This document shows positions 1-13,507 of a stretch of 64,000 nt of DNA, one piece after another (the stretch's first letter is position 1; every line of letters starts with the position of its first letter). Made by a program: the position numbers and the translations under genes. The stretch is from Vespa crabro (lineage: Eukaryota; Arthropoda; Insecta; Hymenoptera; Vespidae): NCBI RefSeq assembly GCF_910589235.1, contig NC_060973.1:2782501-2846500 (forward strand), given 5' to 3'. The notes beneath the pieces were generated by a model. It searched no databases and had not been told where the DNA came from. It saw only the letters and a program-made list of their open reading frames with translations.

Positions 1-117
1 CCTTTAAAAGTAGCTACGAGCTCTAATAGCGCCTCACAGCCTATACTATACATTTACAAATTTAAAATGATAATTTTCCCGCGGGTGTGGCGAGCCAAGA
101 TGATTTGCGCCCTTTTC

Positions 118-172
118 GAGAGAGAGAGAGAGAGAGAAAAAGAAAGAGAATAAGAGAGAGGAAGAAAGAGTT
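118..172. repeat. GA-rich tract
   Basis: GAGAGAGA run with AAAGAAAG variants. Apart from this and the candidate off-edge URM1 exon, positions 1-730 show no coding exon; TTTTCCCGCGGG at 74-85 resembles an E2F site. Confidence 0.7.
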
Positions 173-730
173 GCTAACGCTTTTCAAGCTCCCACAGTGA
201 ATGTGTTTGATGTTACGTTAACTCCGTTACAATATTAAATGGAATGGAAAATAAATTCTTATATATTTTAGGAGATCATATTTTTAGGGTGATACGTTCT
301 CAGTTGAAGTATATTTTTGATTGGTGGTAATTGTTGATAATTATATCATAGATTAAATTTTTTTAAGATCCTCTTTCTGTTCTATCTAATGCGATGTTGA
401 TAAGTGTAGATTCCTGTAAGTTGTTGTCTTCGATACTATACGTCAATGATCAGCCATTGTAACGAACTTCAGAGACGCCTAGCGGCGAAACTAACTAACT
501 TCATACGAATTTATTTCTCGCATGGTTAATTCTATTTCTTTTTTTTTTTTTTTTTTTTTTTTTTATTTCTTTGTATGAAGCAAAAAAGAAAATAAATAAA
601 ACAATTTTAATGTTTATCTTAAAATAACATCATTAATCAAGAGAACATTAGAATGCTAGAAGGAAGGAAAGAATAAAACTGGTATATGTACGTGTATAGA
701 ATTAAATGATATAACCTAAATAAAACTTAC

Positions 731-1642
731 CAATAATTCCCAATCAGTGTCATTTACAAGAACAAGAATTCCTGGTCGTCTGAAAGATCAAATTATAACT
801 CTCAATTTTAACTGTCAGAAATTCACATCGCTACGTTTCATTTTTGAAGATTATAGACACTGTTATATTTTCCCGCGTTCGCCCGCCAAATGAATTCGCG
901 ACGCTACCTGTCGGAATAAAATGGTACTACGAAAGACTAGTTGCCATGATGAAAATGTGAACGTGTCATTGTACATAGAGCAAAGTAAGGTGAGTGAAAT
1001 CGGAAGGAAGCTGCGTGGATTATTACAACATTTTTTTCTGCATGTGATTATTCTGATTGAAAGAGCATCTACGAGATCGAATTATTGATGAGAAATATTT
1101 TTTGTTTTGTTTCTTTCTTTTTCGTCGTTTTCTCGTTTCTTTTTTTATTTTTTTTTATTTTTTGTTTTTTCTTGTAAAAACGCCAAAAAGAAAAAAAAAA
1201 AAAAAAGGAGAGGAAGTTTTGGAAACGAAAATTACGAATAATAGATTTTATTAAACGTTACTTACACGGTATCCTCTTGCATAAATAGTTCCAATCGTTC
1301 CTTCAAGAGGTTATCTTTTATCCAATGTAATAAACGTTTCAATTTCCCTACGAAATATCACATTATCATTATTCAAGAAGATATATATAACAAAGAGAGA
1401 TTTTATTATATACTTACATTCGCCAGCAGGTAAGTTAACCTCGTGTTTTTTCTTCTTATCGAACAACGATTCGGCTCCACCTCTGTAAAAACAATGTAAA
1501 TGAACTGTGTATATAAGTTGCCGTTGATGAAATGTTATAACTGTCATTTCGTATTAAAAACACTCGGATAATTTTTATGTATTTCTAATGACATTTACCC
1601 AAACTCAATCATTATTGATAGAGATTTATTTTCGGAAGGCAT
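731..1642 (-). CDS. URM1: URM1, ubiquitin-related modifier 1 (3' end missing)
   Basis: Ubiquitin-like protein used as sulfur carrier in tRNA wobble-uridine thiolation and as a protein modifier in the cytosol. Four coding exons read on the minus strand with consistent phase: 1642-1599, 1482-1418, 1347-1266 and 779-731, giving 80 residues. The start is MPSENKSLSIMIEFGGGAE. Recognisable family segments are FGGGAESLFD, KKKKHEVNLP, WIKDNLLKERLELF and RPGILVLVNDTDWELL. Family members are about 100 residues and end in a Gly-Gly tail. That last stretch (about 21 residues) is not found in 1-730, so the final exon most likely lies beyond the left edge. A weak acceptor (AG read from bases 3-2) would put its first base, a G, at base 1. 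Divergent from the gene at 2506. Identity is secure; completeness is not. Confidence 0.88.
921..991 (+). other. Candidate first coding exon of an unknown gene
   Basis: An ATG at 921 opens a frame beginning MVLRKTSCHDENVN and reaching a good donor (AAG/GTGAGT) around 989-996. Just upstream, 867-890 holds TTTTCCCGCG and GCCCGCCAAA, which look like E2F-type sites. It sits in an intron of URM1 on the opposite strand. I found no second exon to join it to, so this could be chance. No function is proposed. Confidence 0.2.
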
Positions 1643-1858
1643 TTTTTTTTTCTTCGATTTCCTATTTCCTTTCTTTTCTTTATTTTCTCAATAATCCGCA
1701 CACTTTCCAGTAGCACGCTTCCGTAAACACACAAGCGCGCACGCATGCGGCATTCTAATCTGAACAAGAGGAACGTTCCTTATTTTCAGAATTTGGACGA
1801 CACTACTGTCCGATCGCCGTATTTAATTTTAATCTTATTAATATTATTAATATTATTT

Positions 1859-1895
<37 letters not shown>

Positions 1896-2505
1896 ACTTT
1901 TTATTAAATGATATACATATATTAAATATTATAAAAATTTATGAATTAATTTTTATTATATACATGTAAATGTATATTCTTAAAATCGAATTTCCTGTAT
2001 TTCACAAAAGATTTTTAAGATAATACTTTGATATAAATCGAAGGAATATCGTAAAATACATTGACTACATTTATCAAAATTATTACAATTTTCCAAAAAT
2101 ATACATATATATATGTGTGTGTGTATACTTTTAGAATAATTATTAAATTGTTTAAATAATGATCAATTTTCATCGTACAGCCCTGTATGTAAACGCGGTT
2201 TGTTAGTTCCGTTAGAGGCGCTTGACATGTAAATATTCTCGTCGGTTCTTAATAATATTCATAAAATGATAAAACTTAAAAGAGTAGTGTTGTAGTAAAG
2301 TTAATAATCATATCGTTGTGTACGTGTGTTTTTTCTTTTTTAATAGAAAACGACAAGATAGAATAAAAATAATTCTTTTTAAAATTATATAAATCGAAAG
2401 GGATTTTACGTATTATATATACACATATATATATATATATATACATACATATGTACATAAGTTTTACACACGTTTAGACTCGCTCTGAAAGGAGGTGAGT
2501 TTAAA
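1643..2505. promoter_or_regulatory. Divergent intergenic region, URM1 / unrecognised gene
   Basis: About 860 bases between the start of URM1 (minus) and the start at 2506 (plus). It holds a 33-base poly-A run near 1863-1894, short TA and GT tracts near 2100-2130 and 2420-2455, and a less AT-rich patch at 2175-2230 that may be promoter sequence. No further exons seen. Confidence 0.5.
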
Positions 2506-5500
2506 ATGGCGGACGGCGCAATAGACTTTAATATCTCCAATACGAATTATTTGGATCCTATTGAGAAATATTGTAAAAGTGCGCCTAATACTGTCTTATC
2601 TCCTGATGGTTAATAACAATCAACATTAACAATATTGATATAACGGTACTAACGAACATTAATTAACTTTAGACATGTCGAAACAGAAAGAACATATTTC
2701 GAGCGACATCGAGATGAGCAATCAAACGGAGAAAGAAGAATCAATTGAGAATCACTCGAAAAGCGTGGAAGTTATGGCAATGGCACATTCTGAAACACCA
2801 ATGTTAGAAGACGAAGAAATGCCGACGTACATTAGTGTTTCAACGTCCTCTAAATGCGAAGATTCAGATATCAGTAATGCAAAGCATCATGAGGAAGAAT
2901 CACCTACAAAGGAACAATCTCGTAGTCCTTGTACCAGTGAACGAGAAGGCCCTGCTAGTGTTTATGTTCTCTCGTCCGAAGAAGAAACAAATTACGAGGA
3001 ATATTATAGAGATTATGGCGAGAGAGATTATGGCGATAGCGATGGTAATCTGAATAATATTTTATATATTCTTTGAATATTTTTTTTATTTATATTTTAT
3101 ATCTTATATTTATTGTTAATATTTAACACATTGTATCTAGATATGGATGATATAGAAAATGATAATGACAATGGAATGTTAGATGATGACGATGAAGATG
3201 AGGTAGAAAATGTACCAGAATATGGATATAATGATGAGGAATATGATGATAATTGGTTGGAAACTGCGTCAGATTGTTTGGGGATTAAAAGTAAATTGAA
3301 AAAAAGATATAGAGATAAAAGTCTCTCTTTGCAAGATTTAACCATTTTTCAAAACAATGCTTGCGATTCAGAATTGGGAAAAAGAAACAGGTTGAGTATT
3401 TAAAAATATTATTAAAGTGCTTTGTAAAATATTATGTATTACAAAAGTTCAATTTTCTTTTTCTTTTTTTTTTTTTTTTTTTAGATACAAGCATATAGAA
3501 AGCAAAGTGAAAAATTACATTAATGATATAAAAGAGCAAAATAAATTTTCTTCGCAAAGACGTTTACAAGATCAACAAGCATTTACAGGAGAGCATATAA
3601 AAGACAGAAATTGTGCAGATGGAACAGGTAAAATGTTATATATATATATAAAGAAAATAATATTTAAAGAATAGAAATCTAATCTATTCCATATATTGTC
3701 TAGGTATTGACGTGGAACAAATAAAAGACATAAAAACAAATAAAGTTATAAAGGACTATGCAGAAAGAGCAATTAAAGATTTAGAAATTGAAGAGTCGTA
3801 TACAAATAAAAATCTATATATGGCTCCAATAACGGAAAATGGTGAAGCAGAAGAAGAAGAAGAAGAGGAAGTTGTCATTGATAAACATAAACAAGATACG
3901 AAGTCTGCTGCCATAGATATGGGAGATAAAGAATTTTTAACTTCTGGAAAAAAAAATGGAAAACGTAATGGTTCAGTCCAAATCAATATACTTAATCATA
4001 ACTACAATCAATTTCCTGTTCAAAAAAATCTAAAATTCACAGATGAACAACCTTTGGTTAATGGACATCGACGACAATTAAGTCTATTCAATCTTCGCTC
4101 GTTAAGTTACGATGAATACATGCAGAATAATACGAACGTCACTCAAGATGAGCAGTTAAATAAAGATATGAACATTGAACAAAATGAAAATAATGATATT
4201 CAAGCTTACGGTGATGTTGATGTTATAAATACCATTGAAACTGACAATAGTAATGCAGCCTGTTCATTAAAAATAGAAAATGTGAAGAGCATTAGGGTAA
4301 TGAACGAAGAATCAAAAGACAATACAGAAACGAAATTAGAAAAAATAAACGAGGATACTGGTAAAAGTAATTTGGAAATTATGCAAATAACATTATTGAA
4401 GAATCAACTCGATCAAAAAACTATTCAATTTAATAACTTAAGAAATGCGTATCAAAACACTCTGGCAGAAAATTTAAAGATGAAACAAGAATTGGAAGAA
4501 TTAAAAATGTCTCTCACAAAATACAATAAAGAAAATCGAACTTGTGAAACAAAAGTAGTAGCGGTACAAACGGACGTAGCGATAATTACGGAATCAGTAA
4601 TAGAAAATAAAGAAATTACTGATATTAAAGAAAATTCTAACAAAATATCTGGAAGTAGTATTACATCTGCATTGAGCTCTATAAATCAATGGACAGATAG
4701 TGCAGGTAGTTCTGGTATATCTATTAAACCACCAGATCTAGGTACGGTATTAAATTCAGAGGATAGTTTAGTGATGACAGATGATACACCTAGAAAAATA
4801 AATCGTCCTTTGTCACGAGCATTTGTCACATCTTCCAGAATATTACAAACACTTTCAAATATAACACAAGGTAAATCAAAGTCTGATATAAGATCTACTT
4901 CTAACAATAGTAATAATCGTTCTGTTAAAAGACCAAGTGGAAGTGATGAAAGTGAAACCGTCAAGGAAAATGATGGTTCAATAATAGCTGGTTCTAATAC
5001 CTTCACAATAAAATCACCGCTCAATACGAAAAAGAGGAAAGCCACTGAAATGCTTGGAAATTCAATATTTTTACAACCATTGAAAATACCACATACTGCA
5101 GAAATAAAAAAAAAATCAAGTACGACTACGTCTGATTTCAATATAGATTTTAAATCACCGGATAATTACAGTGATACAAAATTAGATACACAAAAGAATA
5201 GAATAAGTAATATAAGTCGTTCGGCTAGTCCCACAACCGTAGAAAATAAAAATGATAAAACAGAAGACATTGAAAATGAAGAAAGTAATGTAAAATGTTT
5301 TGTATATCAAGAAGATGAAAATATCGATGATCGAAGTATTTTGATACAGGCAGAAATACCTAATAATAACGATCAAGAAGCAACAAATATGAATTGTATA
5401 CGTGAATGCGGTCCATATCTGCTTGGTAATGTAGAAGTACGTATGTCCGAAGTAAATGGTACGATCAACATTTGGGGCAAAGAGGCAAGTATATAAGTAT

Positions 5501-6815
5501 ATGTGTATGTATATATATATACTCTTAAACTTTCTTACTTTTTAAACAACTGCAAAGATTAATCTAATCATTTATTTAAATGTGATTTCTACAGATAAGT
5601 GAAACATCAATAGCCGAAAAAGAAGAAGATTTAGAAGTATCAACAAAATCACCTTACATTAATAAAAAATGTACTTGTTTGCAAAATACAGTTACACCAC
5701 ATAGAAAGTTCAATGGTAGTCAAATGGTGTGTTCAACGAACAAAAAAGTAAAGTTACCACCTAAGTGTAATGAAGGACATACTTCGCATCAATACTTGAA
5801 TGTACCAACTAGATCAGATGAAAAAGTATATGTAGATAACTTATTGAGTCCAAGCGGTTCAGCTGCTTCGTGTGAAAAGTGTATTTTATTGAACCAACAG
5901 AAAGAATGTTCCATACACAAACGACATATTAATCTACATGAAAAATCACATTCCTGTTGTTTACATCATATAGAGCATTTAGAAAGAGATTATAAATATG
6001 TATGTGATTGTGAAAGACTAAAACATAATAACGATAGTCCTAATTGTGTTAAAGAAGGATTTTGCACTGAAAAGAAGTTCCCATTTAGAAATACGCCAAA
6101 TTCTAGGAAGGATTTGTACGAATATATAAATCCAACAGTCGATGCCAAAGAAGTGATATGTAAGCATCGAACTACGTGTCGTCGATCTTCTTTACATAAT
6201 ACAGAGGCGAATTTTCAGAATGATATGAAATGCTGTAACACGATTAGAGAAACATCACACACGTGTAAATCAACGTTAGGATGTATGGGTAATCACGACA
6301 GCGGTGTTGAACATTTTTGTAACCATAGTCCAATTGGTAACAACGACGACCTGTTAATCCCAGAAAGAAGCTCCTGCGAAACACCTGAAGTAAGAAAAAT
6401 CAAATATTTTCCATAAACAAATATATTTGTGTGTATATATGTATTTGTATTTGTATTTTTTTTTTCTTTTTTTTTTTTTTTTTAATATTGTAATCACTCA
6501 TATATGGAAATAAATAAACTAAACCATTCATTACATTACTCAGATTAGACAAAGAAGATCCAGCGGTAAGAAAGTGAGAGGAATTTTAATGGATCTTTTA
6601 AAAAGTTGTGGAGATCATCGCAATGGGAGTACAAGTTCAAGTAAAAGATGTTCCAATGGAAAAGAGGCATCAAATTCGGTTAATTCCTCACCATTAAACA
6701 ATGTCACATCTTGTAACTCGCCAAATGCTGCTTGTTCAAATTTGCAGCAATCTAATGGAAGGTAAATTATTTATAAATTATATTTATATATATTTCTTTA
6801 CATCTTTTGTGTATT

Positions 6816-6862
<47 letters not shown>

Positions 6863-7058
6863 CTTCGTGTGAATTCAATTGTTAAATAAATAAATAAAAA
6901 ATAATAATAATTTCTTTACCTGCAGATGTTGTCACGCGTATACACGACGTATCGAATCTCAACTGGAAGAATTTCGTATGGAAATGGAACGAGTACGTTC
7001 GCGTTCCGATGCTATACTAAATTTACTCAACATGCTTCATTCTGTTGAAATGAACTGA
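2506..7058 (+). CDS. Unrecognised 1264-residue acidic, Cys/His-rich, coiled-coil protein
   Basis: Eight exons join in phase: 2506-2608, 2673-3044, 3141-3390, 3485-3627, 3704-5484, 5595-6389, 6544-6761 and 6926-7058 (3795 nt). The start MADGAIDFNISNTNYLDPIE follows an upstream region without coding. Residues about 35-240 are very acidic (runs of D and E). A predicted coiled coil lies at about 512-570. Around 858-883 is a non-low-complexity block with GPYLLGNVEVRMSE and INIWGKE. Exon 6 (residues 884-1148) is rich in Cys and His, often in CxxC/CxxxH-like spacing, and could bind metal. The C-terminus is a short helix starting near RRIESQLEEFRMEMERV. I recognise no family. The donor after 5484 is GC (GAG/GCAAGT), a rare but accepted type. 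Convergent with ODF2, 465 bases away. The gene model is strong; the function is unknown. Confidence 0.8.
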
Positions 7059-7523
7059 TACAGTTTAAACAACATTAGATATACGTGCCCTTTCCTTTGT
7101 ACATAATATTTTTTCTTTCTTATTTCATGATTCGTCTTATTTTATATATGACCATTCTTTTTTTTCCCCCTCCATCGTCTAACTTCATCGATAATAAAAA
7201 GAAAATGCATTGTCGATTTATTGAATAAATATACATGGTTCGAAAACCGACTTATAAAATGCTTTCTTTTTTTTTCTTTTTTTTTTTTTTTTTCTTTTTT
7301 CCACAAATCCATTACTACCACCAATCCTTTAAGTGATAAACCTGTTACCTTAAAATTTCTTCAAAATTTGACGGATCTTTCGAATACGAATGAGTCCCAC
7401 GATAATTTAAAAAAAATAATTTATATCTCATAATAAAGTAGTAAAATGTAAGCTCTGTTAATAAATACTGTTAAAAGTATTAAAGAGCATGTAAAAATGC
7501 TAAAAATATATAATAAGTTAATT
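7059..7523. terminator. Convergent 3' regions of the unrecognised gene and ODF2
   Basis: 465 bases between two stop codons facing each other. AATAAA at 7224-7229 is a likely poly(A) signal for the plus-strand gene. A T-rich tract runs about 7265-7300. No exon seen. Confidence 0.5.
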
Positions 7524-10500
7524 TTAATAATTGCAGTCGCAGGAATCGTATCCAGTACCAAGCGCACCATCCCCTGGTAAACCAACCGGACTTTCTCCTT
7601 GTCCTTTAAAAATATTACTGTACGAAGTTTTTAGATAATTCACATGTCCTTGTAATGATCTGATACGACCTTGAGCTTGTTCAAAAGCCTCATTTAGATT
7701 ATTTATCTGACTCTGCATCTTTTGCCTAATCTGTAATAATGTTAGAATAAAAATGTTTTATTACAATGAATTTATCTGATTAAAATGGATTTATGGAAAA
7801 AGGATTACCTCGTCTCTATCCTTCTGTGCTGCTCTAGCTGTTGCTCTACACTGAGCCAATTGTCTTTCCATTTCAGCTATTTGACCTTGCATTGTCCGTC
7901 TAACTGTTTCGCATCTTTCTTTAGTACGTGCTACCTGTCTTGCACTGTCTTCTCTCACCTTCAAGAAATTATCGTAAATATCAAAGAAAACAATATTAGT
8001 AAATATTAATACTCATCAATATTTACTAATACGGATATTTTCAAATTGATATTTGAGTATATACTTGTTCGAGCATTGCAGTTAATTGAGTAATTTCATG
8101 CATCTTTTCGTCCATGCGTTTTTTCAATTGTGCCTCATGTTCTTCGAATCGAGCAAGTGTATTTTTCATACGTTCATTGTCGTGTCTTAATTCAGCATTT
8201 TTCTTTTCTAACTCATCGAATCGTCCTGTACCATGTCCTCTTTCGTCCTAAAATAAATATCAAACGATTTAATATCATTTATTTTAATCGATCAATCGAA
8301 TGTTTAAACTTACTTGCAATGCTTGATGCTCGTTACGTAATACATCCAATTGACTTTGCAACGTTTGAATCTTATCCTTACATCCTAAAAGTTCTCGTGA
8401 AAGATCTTCGCAATTACGCTCGGCTACTAATCTCATTTGTTGAGCTTCTTGAAGTTTCATTTGAGTTTGTTTCAAGATATCCGGCAATGGAGCGAGTTCA
8501 GCGAGTTTTTCTTGGAATTGATTCTATTTCAATCAATCAGACGATGTAATTAATATTAATCGATATTATTTCATAATGAATAATGAATGAATAATAAATG
8601 AGAATGAACGTACTTTAACTCTTCCAATTTCTAACGTTACATTTTCATTCATTCGAGCATTATCCATTTCCATGAGATCGAGTTGCCGGCGTTGTTCTTC
8701 CACCTGTTGCTGAGCCTTTAAATAGTTTCGTTATTTTTAAATTCATCGATTCGATAAAAACAAAAAAAAGAATACCAAAATAAAATACAATTCGATCGAG
8801 AACGTACTTGTAAATATTTATTGCGATAATCCTCTAATTGTGCAGCTTGATCTTGAATTAATGATCGAAGTTCTTCCAATTCGTCCTGCGCTTTTCTAAA
8901 ACGTTCTTTGGCCATTAATAAGGCTTGCTCTTGCTCTACCATTTGCTCTTTTTTTCCTAATTTGCAAATTTAAAAATAGTAAATTTGTATGAAGGAGCAG
9001 AGAAATTTGTTTAGAAAACGAATACCTTCGAATTTCTCTCTTTCGGCTTCTAAAGATTTCAAACGTTCCTGCGTATCTATTAATTTTATTTCCATCCTTT
9101 CCTTTTCATCCCTTGAATCTCGAACTTCTTGTTTCAATTTTTCCGTATCAGTACGTAAACAAGATACCTCGCATAATTTATTTTTATAATCATCTTGAAG
9201 ACGTGCGTATTGTTCTCGCAAATCACGTAATTGTTGTTGAGGACAAGTGCTTGCACCCTAACGAGAGGGAGGGGAGGAAAGATAAGTAAAACGAACAACA
9301 TTAAAAATACCTAAAATCTCAAGTGATCTCAAATCTGGCCAAATGATCCTTACCATAGGTGCCATTATACAGGGCCCAGTACACATAGCAGACGTGGATT
9401 GTTGACTGATCTGCGCCTGACCAAAAACGAGCGTAAATGTCTTCAGAGCTGTGAGTTAATTTATTTATATCGAACATTATGATTACTCACAAACTTACTG
9501 TTAGACATAATAATGTTTGTAAAATGTTACAATGGAAAAGAAATTCTGAAAATACCTTTGGCATAGGTATGGGTGAAATCGTTCCATTTCCAGATGGTGG
9601 AATCGTGGGAGGTAATTGAGTATTTGGAATATAATTTGATATCATCGAAGATTGAAGGCCTTGTGAAAGACCACCACAAGGTGGTGGAGCAGGACAACAA
9701 GCGCATGGTGCACAGGGTCCGGAACATTTAAGCAACTTGCGTTGTTGCTCGAGTTGTTGACGTTCTCGTTGAACATTTGCTAGTTCTATCTGCATATTTC
9801 GTACTTCACACTCCATACTACCTAACTGTTGAGCCTATAGATAAATAAAAACTTATTGTAAAAATTAAAACAGAGGATAATATCAGGATGGAAAATGAAA
9901 AAGATATCATTGAATATTCAACAAAAGTACCAATTGTTTGGTATTGTTCCCATAAATAGCAAATTTATTTTCTAATTCAGCCGGACAAACACCTCTGGGT
10001 GTTGGCTCAGGACATGGTTTTGTACAAACTGTAGGACTACGGAAACACATCTCTTCGATTTGCGATGAACTTCTACTCAATATACAATTGCCTGTTCTCG
10101 ATGCACCACCTGCTAATCTCGATGAGCCTAATACATTAAAAGTAAGTTCGAACATTTTTCATTATTCTGTTATATTTATTTCTTAAAGAAAAAAGTAAGA
10201 TCTGATAAAGTATTCTTACCACAATCGTTTGAAGTTTGATTGCTATATGGATTTACTAAAAAAATAAGAAAAAGAAAAAAAATACAATTAGTAAATTTCG
10301 TAAGACATATATAAAGGGGTAAAAAAAAAGTAGGTTTTATAAATATACGTATATATATATATATATTTTTTTTTTACCGCATACAGAGGTAGGTGACTGA
10401 ACGGGACTGTCGCATGGGACACAATATTTGCACTGGCAACAACCGTGATCTTGAAGCGAGGAAGTTACTTGGGAATACGCTGGCAAAGGTGAGACCACTG

Positions 10501-11209
10501 GCGGTGAACAAGATGATCTACGTTCTGGACATGTATAACAGCAAGTAGAAGTAGTGACACGTTGATTTAAACAAGCCAATCGACGATTTAATTCCGTATT
10601 CTCCTTCATTATTAAACGTATTTCAGCTTGCAAACCGCATACCTTCCGTTGAAGACACTCCACAGCTGTATCTTTCTCCAATAGTGCTTCTTCCAATTTG
10701 TATCTATAAATTTAATCGCGACAAAAATAGGCGACACTTATTCCTTATCAATGGTATATATTCGAATCACACGTTGCACGTTATAAATATGATGTATTCA
10801 TTTTCAATTAGGTTGTCATAAAGTTGTGAATGACTGTATCGTGCTCGTCGAGCTTAAAAATTACATCTTGCGACATTCGTTAGGCAAAAACATTGATAGC
10901 TCGTTGTCACGGTGATTAATTGACATTTTTATCATTTCTTTGTTTAACATTCGATTGTTTCGATGTAACTTAATGTATCTATATTTTGTAAAATCAGTAA
11001 TACAATTAATCTTTACAAACATACTTTCCACCCTCAAGTTGTGCATTCTCTTTAACTAATTTCTCTTGCATTGTCAATGACTCGGTCAACTTTCCTGTTA
11101 AATTTTGCAAACATTCTTTCTTTCCTCCTCGATCACCATCAGCTATCACGATTTTTGGCATTTCGTCTTCTGTGTAACCGCAAACGATTACTCTTGGAAG
11201 CCTTTATAA

Positions 11210-11259
<50 letters not shown>

Positions 11260-13412
11260 TATATATAAAAAAAAGAAATTATATAAATATATAATATAGA
11301 ATAATATTATTTTAATTTCACTTACTTATCTTCTTGATACTCCGGTTGAGGTAAATCAAAATGATCATCTGTTACCGGCGATATTGGCGGCTTTTTTCCT
11401 TTAATATCATCAACTTTTTCAGCCGGTAAAATTTCAATCTCTTCTCCAGCACCCTGTATACATGAAATATGTATTTCTAAATCGCTCGAAAATATCTCTA
11501 CGTTTAAAGAGAAGATCAATAAAATATCGTAGGAAGTCAAGATAGTGCACCTAAATATTCTCCCCGCAAAAAAATCTAGAAGATATTCCAAAGGAGAGTA
11601 TTCGAAAAATCATGCGGAATTTTAATGAAATTATATATATAGAAATTCCATACAAATGTAATATTCGTCAACTAGCCAGAGTATCTTTTTAGAATTTATC
11701 ACATGTTAAGAACAGAAAAAGATCAATAAAAGATCTTACCTCAATTGATCTTGTATGAGGATAAGGTAACAAACCGAACATTCTTGAAAATGTTTCGCTA
11801 GTAGGATCAGTTAATCCTAATAATCTCTGTAATTTCCGTGTCATTTGTTCAAACTCAGCTAATTTCAACATTAAATCCTCTTGCTTCTTTTGAATCAGTA
11901 CTGTATCATCATCTGTCAATTCTTTTTTCTACATAAAGAAAAATATGGTAAAAAAGGGAGAGAGAGAGAGAGAGAAAATTATAATATATAATACTATAGG
12001 ATTAAAAAAAGAAAAATGACATTTACATTGGTAAGCTCAATCATTTCTTCTTTTAATTTTTTTATCTCTCCTGCAACTATATTACATCTTTCATCGGCTA
12101 TTTTTAACTCTTCCATCACAGATTCTTCCGTTAAGGGTGAAGAACTTAACATGGATTCTCGACGTCTACCAACTTTGACGGGTACACCTATTTTATATAA
12201 TGAAATGAGAAAAAAATCTCTTTTTTTCTTCTATTTGACTGGAAGAAAAAAACAAAAAAGAATTAAAAAAAAAAATAAATTTAACGCACCCTCGCCAGCA
12301 CCGGATGGTATTGGATAAGGAGGTGGAACAAATTGGTCATCCATCTCTTTCAATGTTTCTTCCTCCGTGTCATCTAACGTTTCTTCAAGATTCTTTTCTT
12401 CTTCTTGCAATTCTTCGTCCGCCATTTTTTTATTTATCTGATTTTCCTGCGCGACAGTATTACTGCAAGGTAAAAAAAAAAAAATAAATAAATAAAAATA
12501 AGTGTTGTTGCAATATCAATGATCTCAATGAAATTATTCAAAATTGTTCATTTTCTCTTACTTCAATGAATCCTTCTCGTTTAAATGATTTATTAATTTT
12601 ATTGGATTTACGTTTGGCTCTTCACTTTTTTCTAACGTATTATACGGAAAACTATTTTCTTCGTCGATTTTCTAAAAAGAAATTTGAATGAATACTACAT
12701 CGTCTCGAATGTTTAAGTATATATATATATATATATATATAATAGTAATAATAATAATAATAAAAATAAAAAAATAAAAAAGTCATACCTGTTTTGAAAT
12801 ATTCGGAAATACTTTCGGATATAATTCAGTAGTTTTTACAATCGAATCTCCCGCCAAATGTTTCCCGCCCTTAAGATTATGCTTTTCAAAGACGATATGT
12901 TCTTTATAATGCTGTATCTGAACTAAATTTAATTTCGATAGATATAATGGTTTTTTTATATCAAATAAAGATTCTAAAGATGCAAATGCATCCCTTTTTA
13001 TAGATAGAACGTCTCCGTGCTCCCCATTATTCTTCTGAAGTTTTCCACGTTGCAAACGTCGGCGTTTGATATCAAACAATTTTTTATTATTTTTTCCAGA
13101 AAGAATATCAGATCCGTGAAGGAAAACGGATGTTGTGGAATTTTTTGGAGAATGTAATTGATTGAGTCCATACAGTCGTCGCGTCTGAAATTGATTATTT
13201 AAGTCTCATTTTTTTTCTTTTATATAATATAAAAATAATTTAATATATTTAATACTTGAAGTAGATAATTTAAAAAAGTAATTTTTAATTATAAAGTTTT
13301 ACGTCAATAAAAACTGAATAATCCCGTTTTTTTTTTTTTTTTTATGTCCATTATAATGTAATAAAAATAAATATACGCGTTTATTACTTCGTATATTAAT
13401 TTTTACCTTCAT
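7524..13412 (-). CDS. ODF2: Outer dense fiber protein 2 / cenexin-like coiled-coil protein
   Basis: ODF2/cenexin is a structural coiled-coil protein of mother-centriole appendages and of sperm-tail fibres. Twenty exons join in phase (3474 nt, 1157 residues): 13412-13407, 13184-12789, 12671-12562, 12462-12290, 12187-12027, 11928-11740, 11453-11326, 11201-11025, 10703-10378, 10255-10220, 10127-9931, 9834-9556, 9416-9354, 9257-9026, 8956-8808, 8715-8614, 8523-8314, 8247-8065, 7958-7809 and 7730-7524. Identity rests on the C-terminus (IRSLQGHVNYLKTSYSNIF, like the vertebrate ending) and on the LPDILK...AERNCEDLSREL segment near residues 920-945. Most of the second half is heptad coiled coil. Oddities are an N-terminal extension (an alternative start is Met184, MADEELQEEEK, at 12425) and Cys/Pro-rich inserts at about 500-555 and 660-685. 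First exon codes only Met-Lys. Confidence 0.78.
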
Positions 13413-13507
13413 TCTTTTACCTTCGTAACAACACCGTTCTTCGCGCAACTTCTTTTGATCTCTTGGTCGTTAATATTTAACAAAAAAGAAAAAAATAAAT
13501 AGTATTT

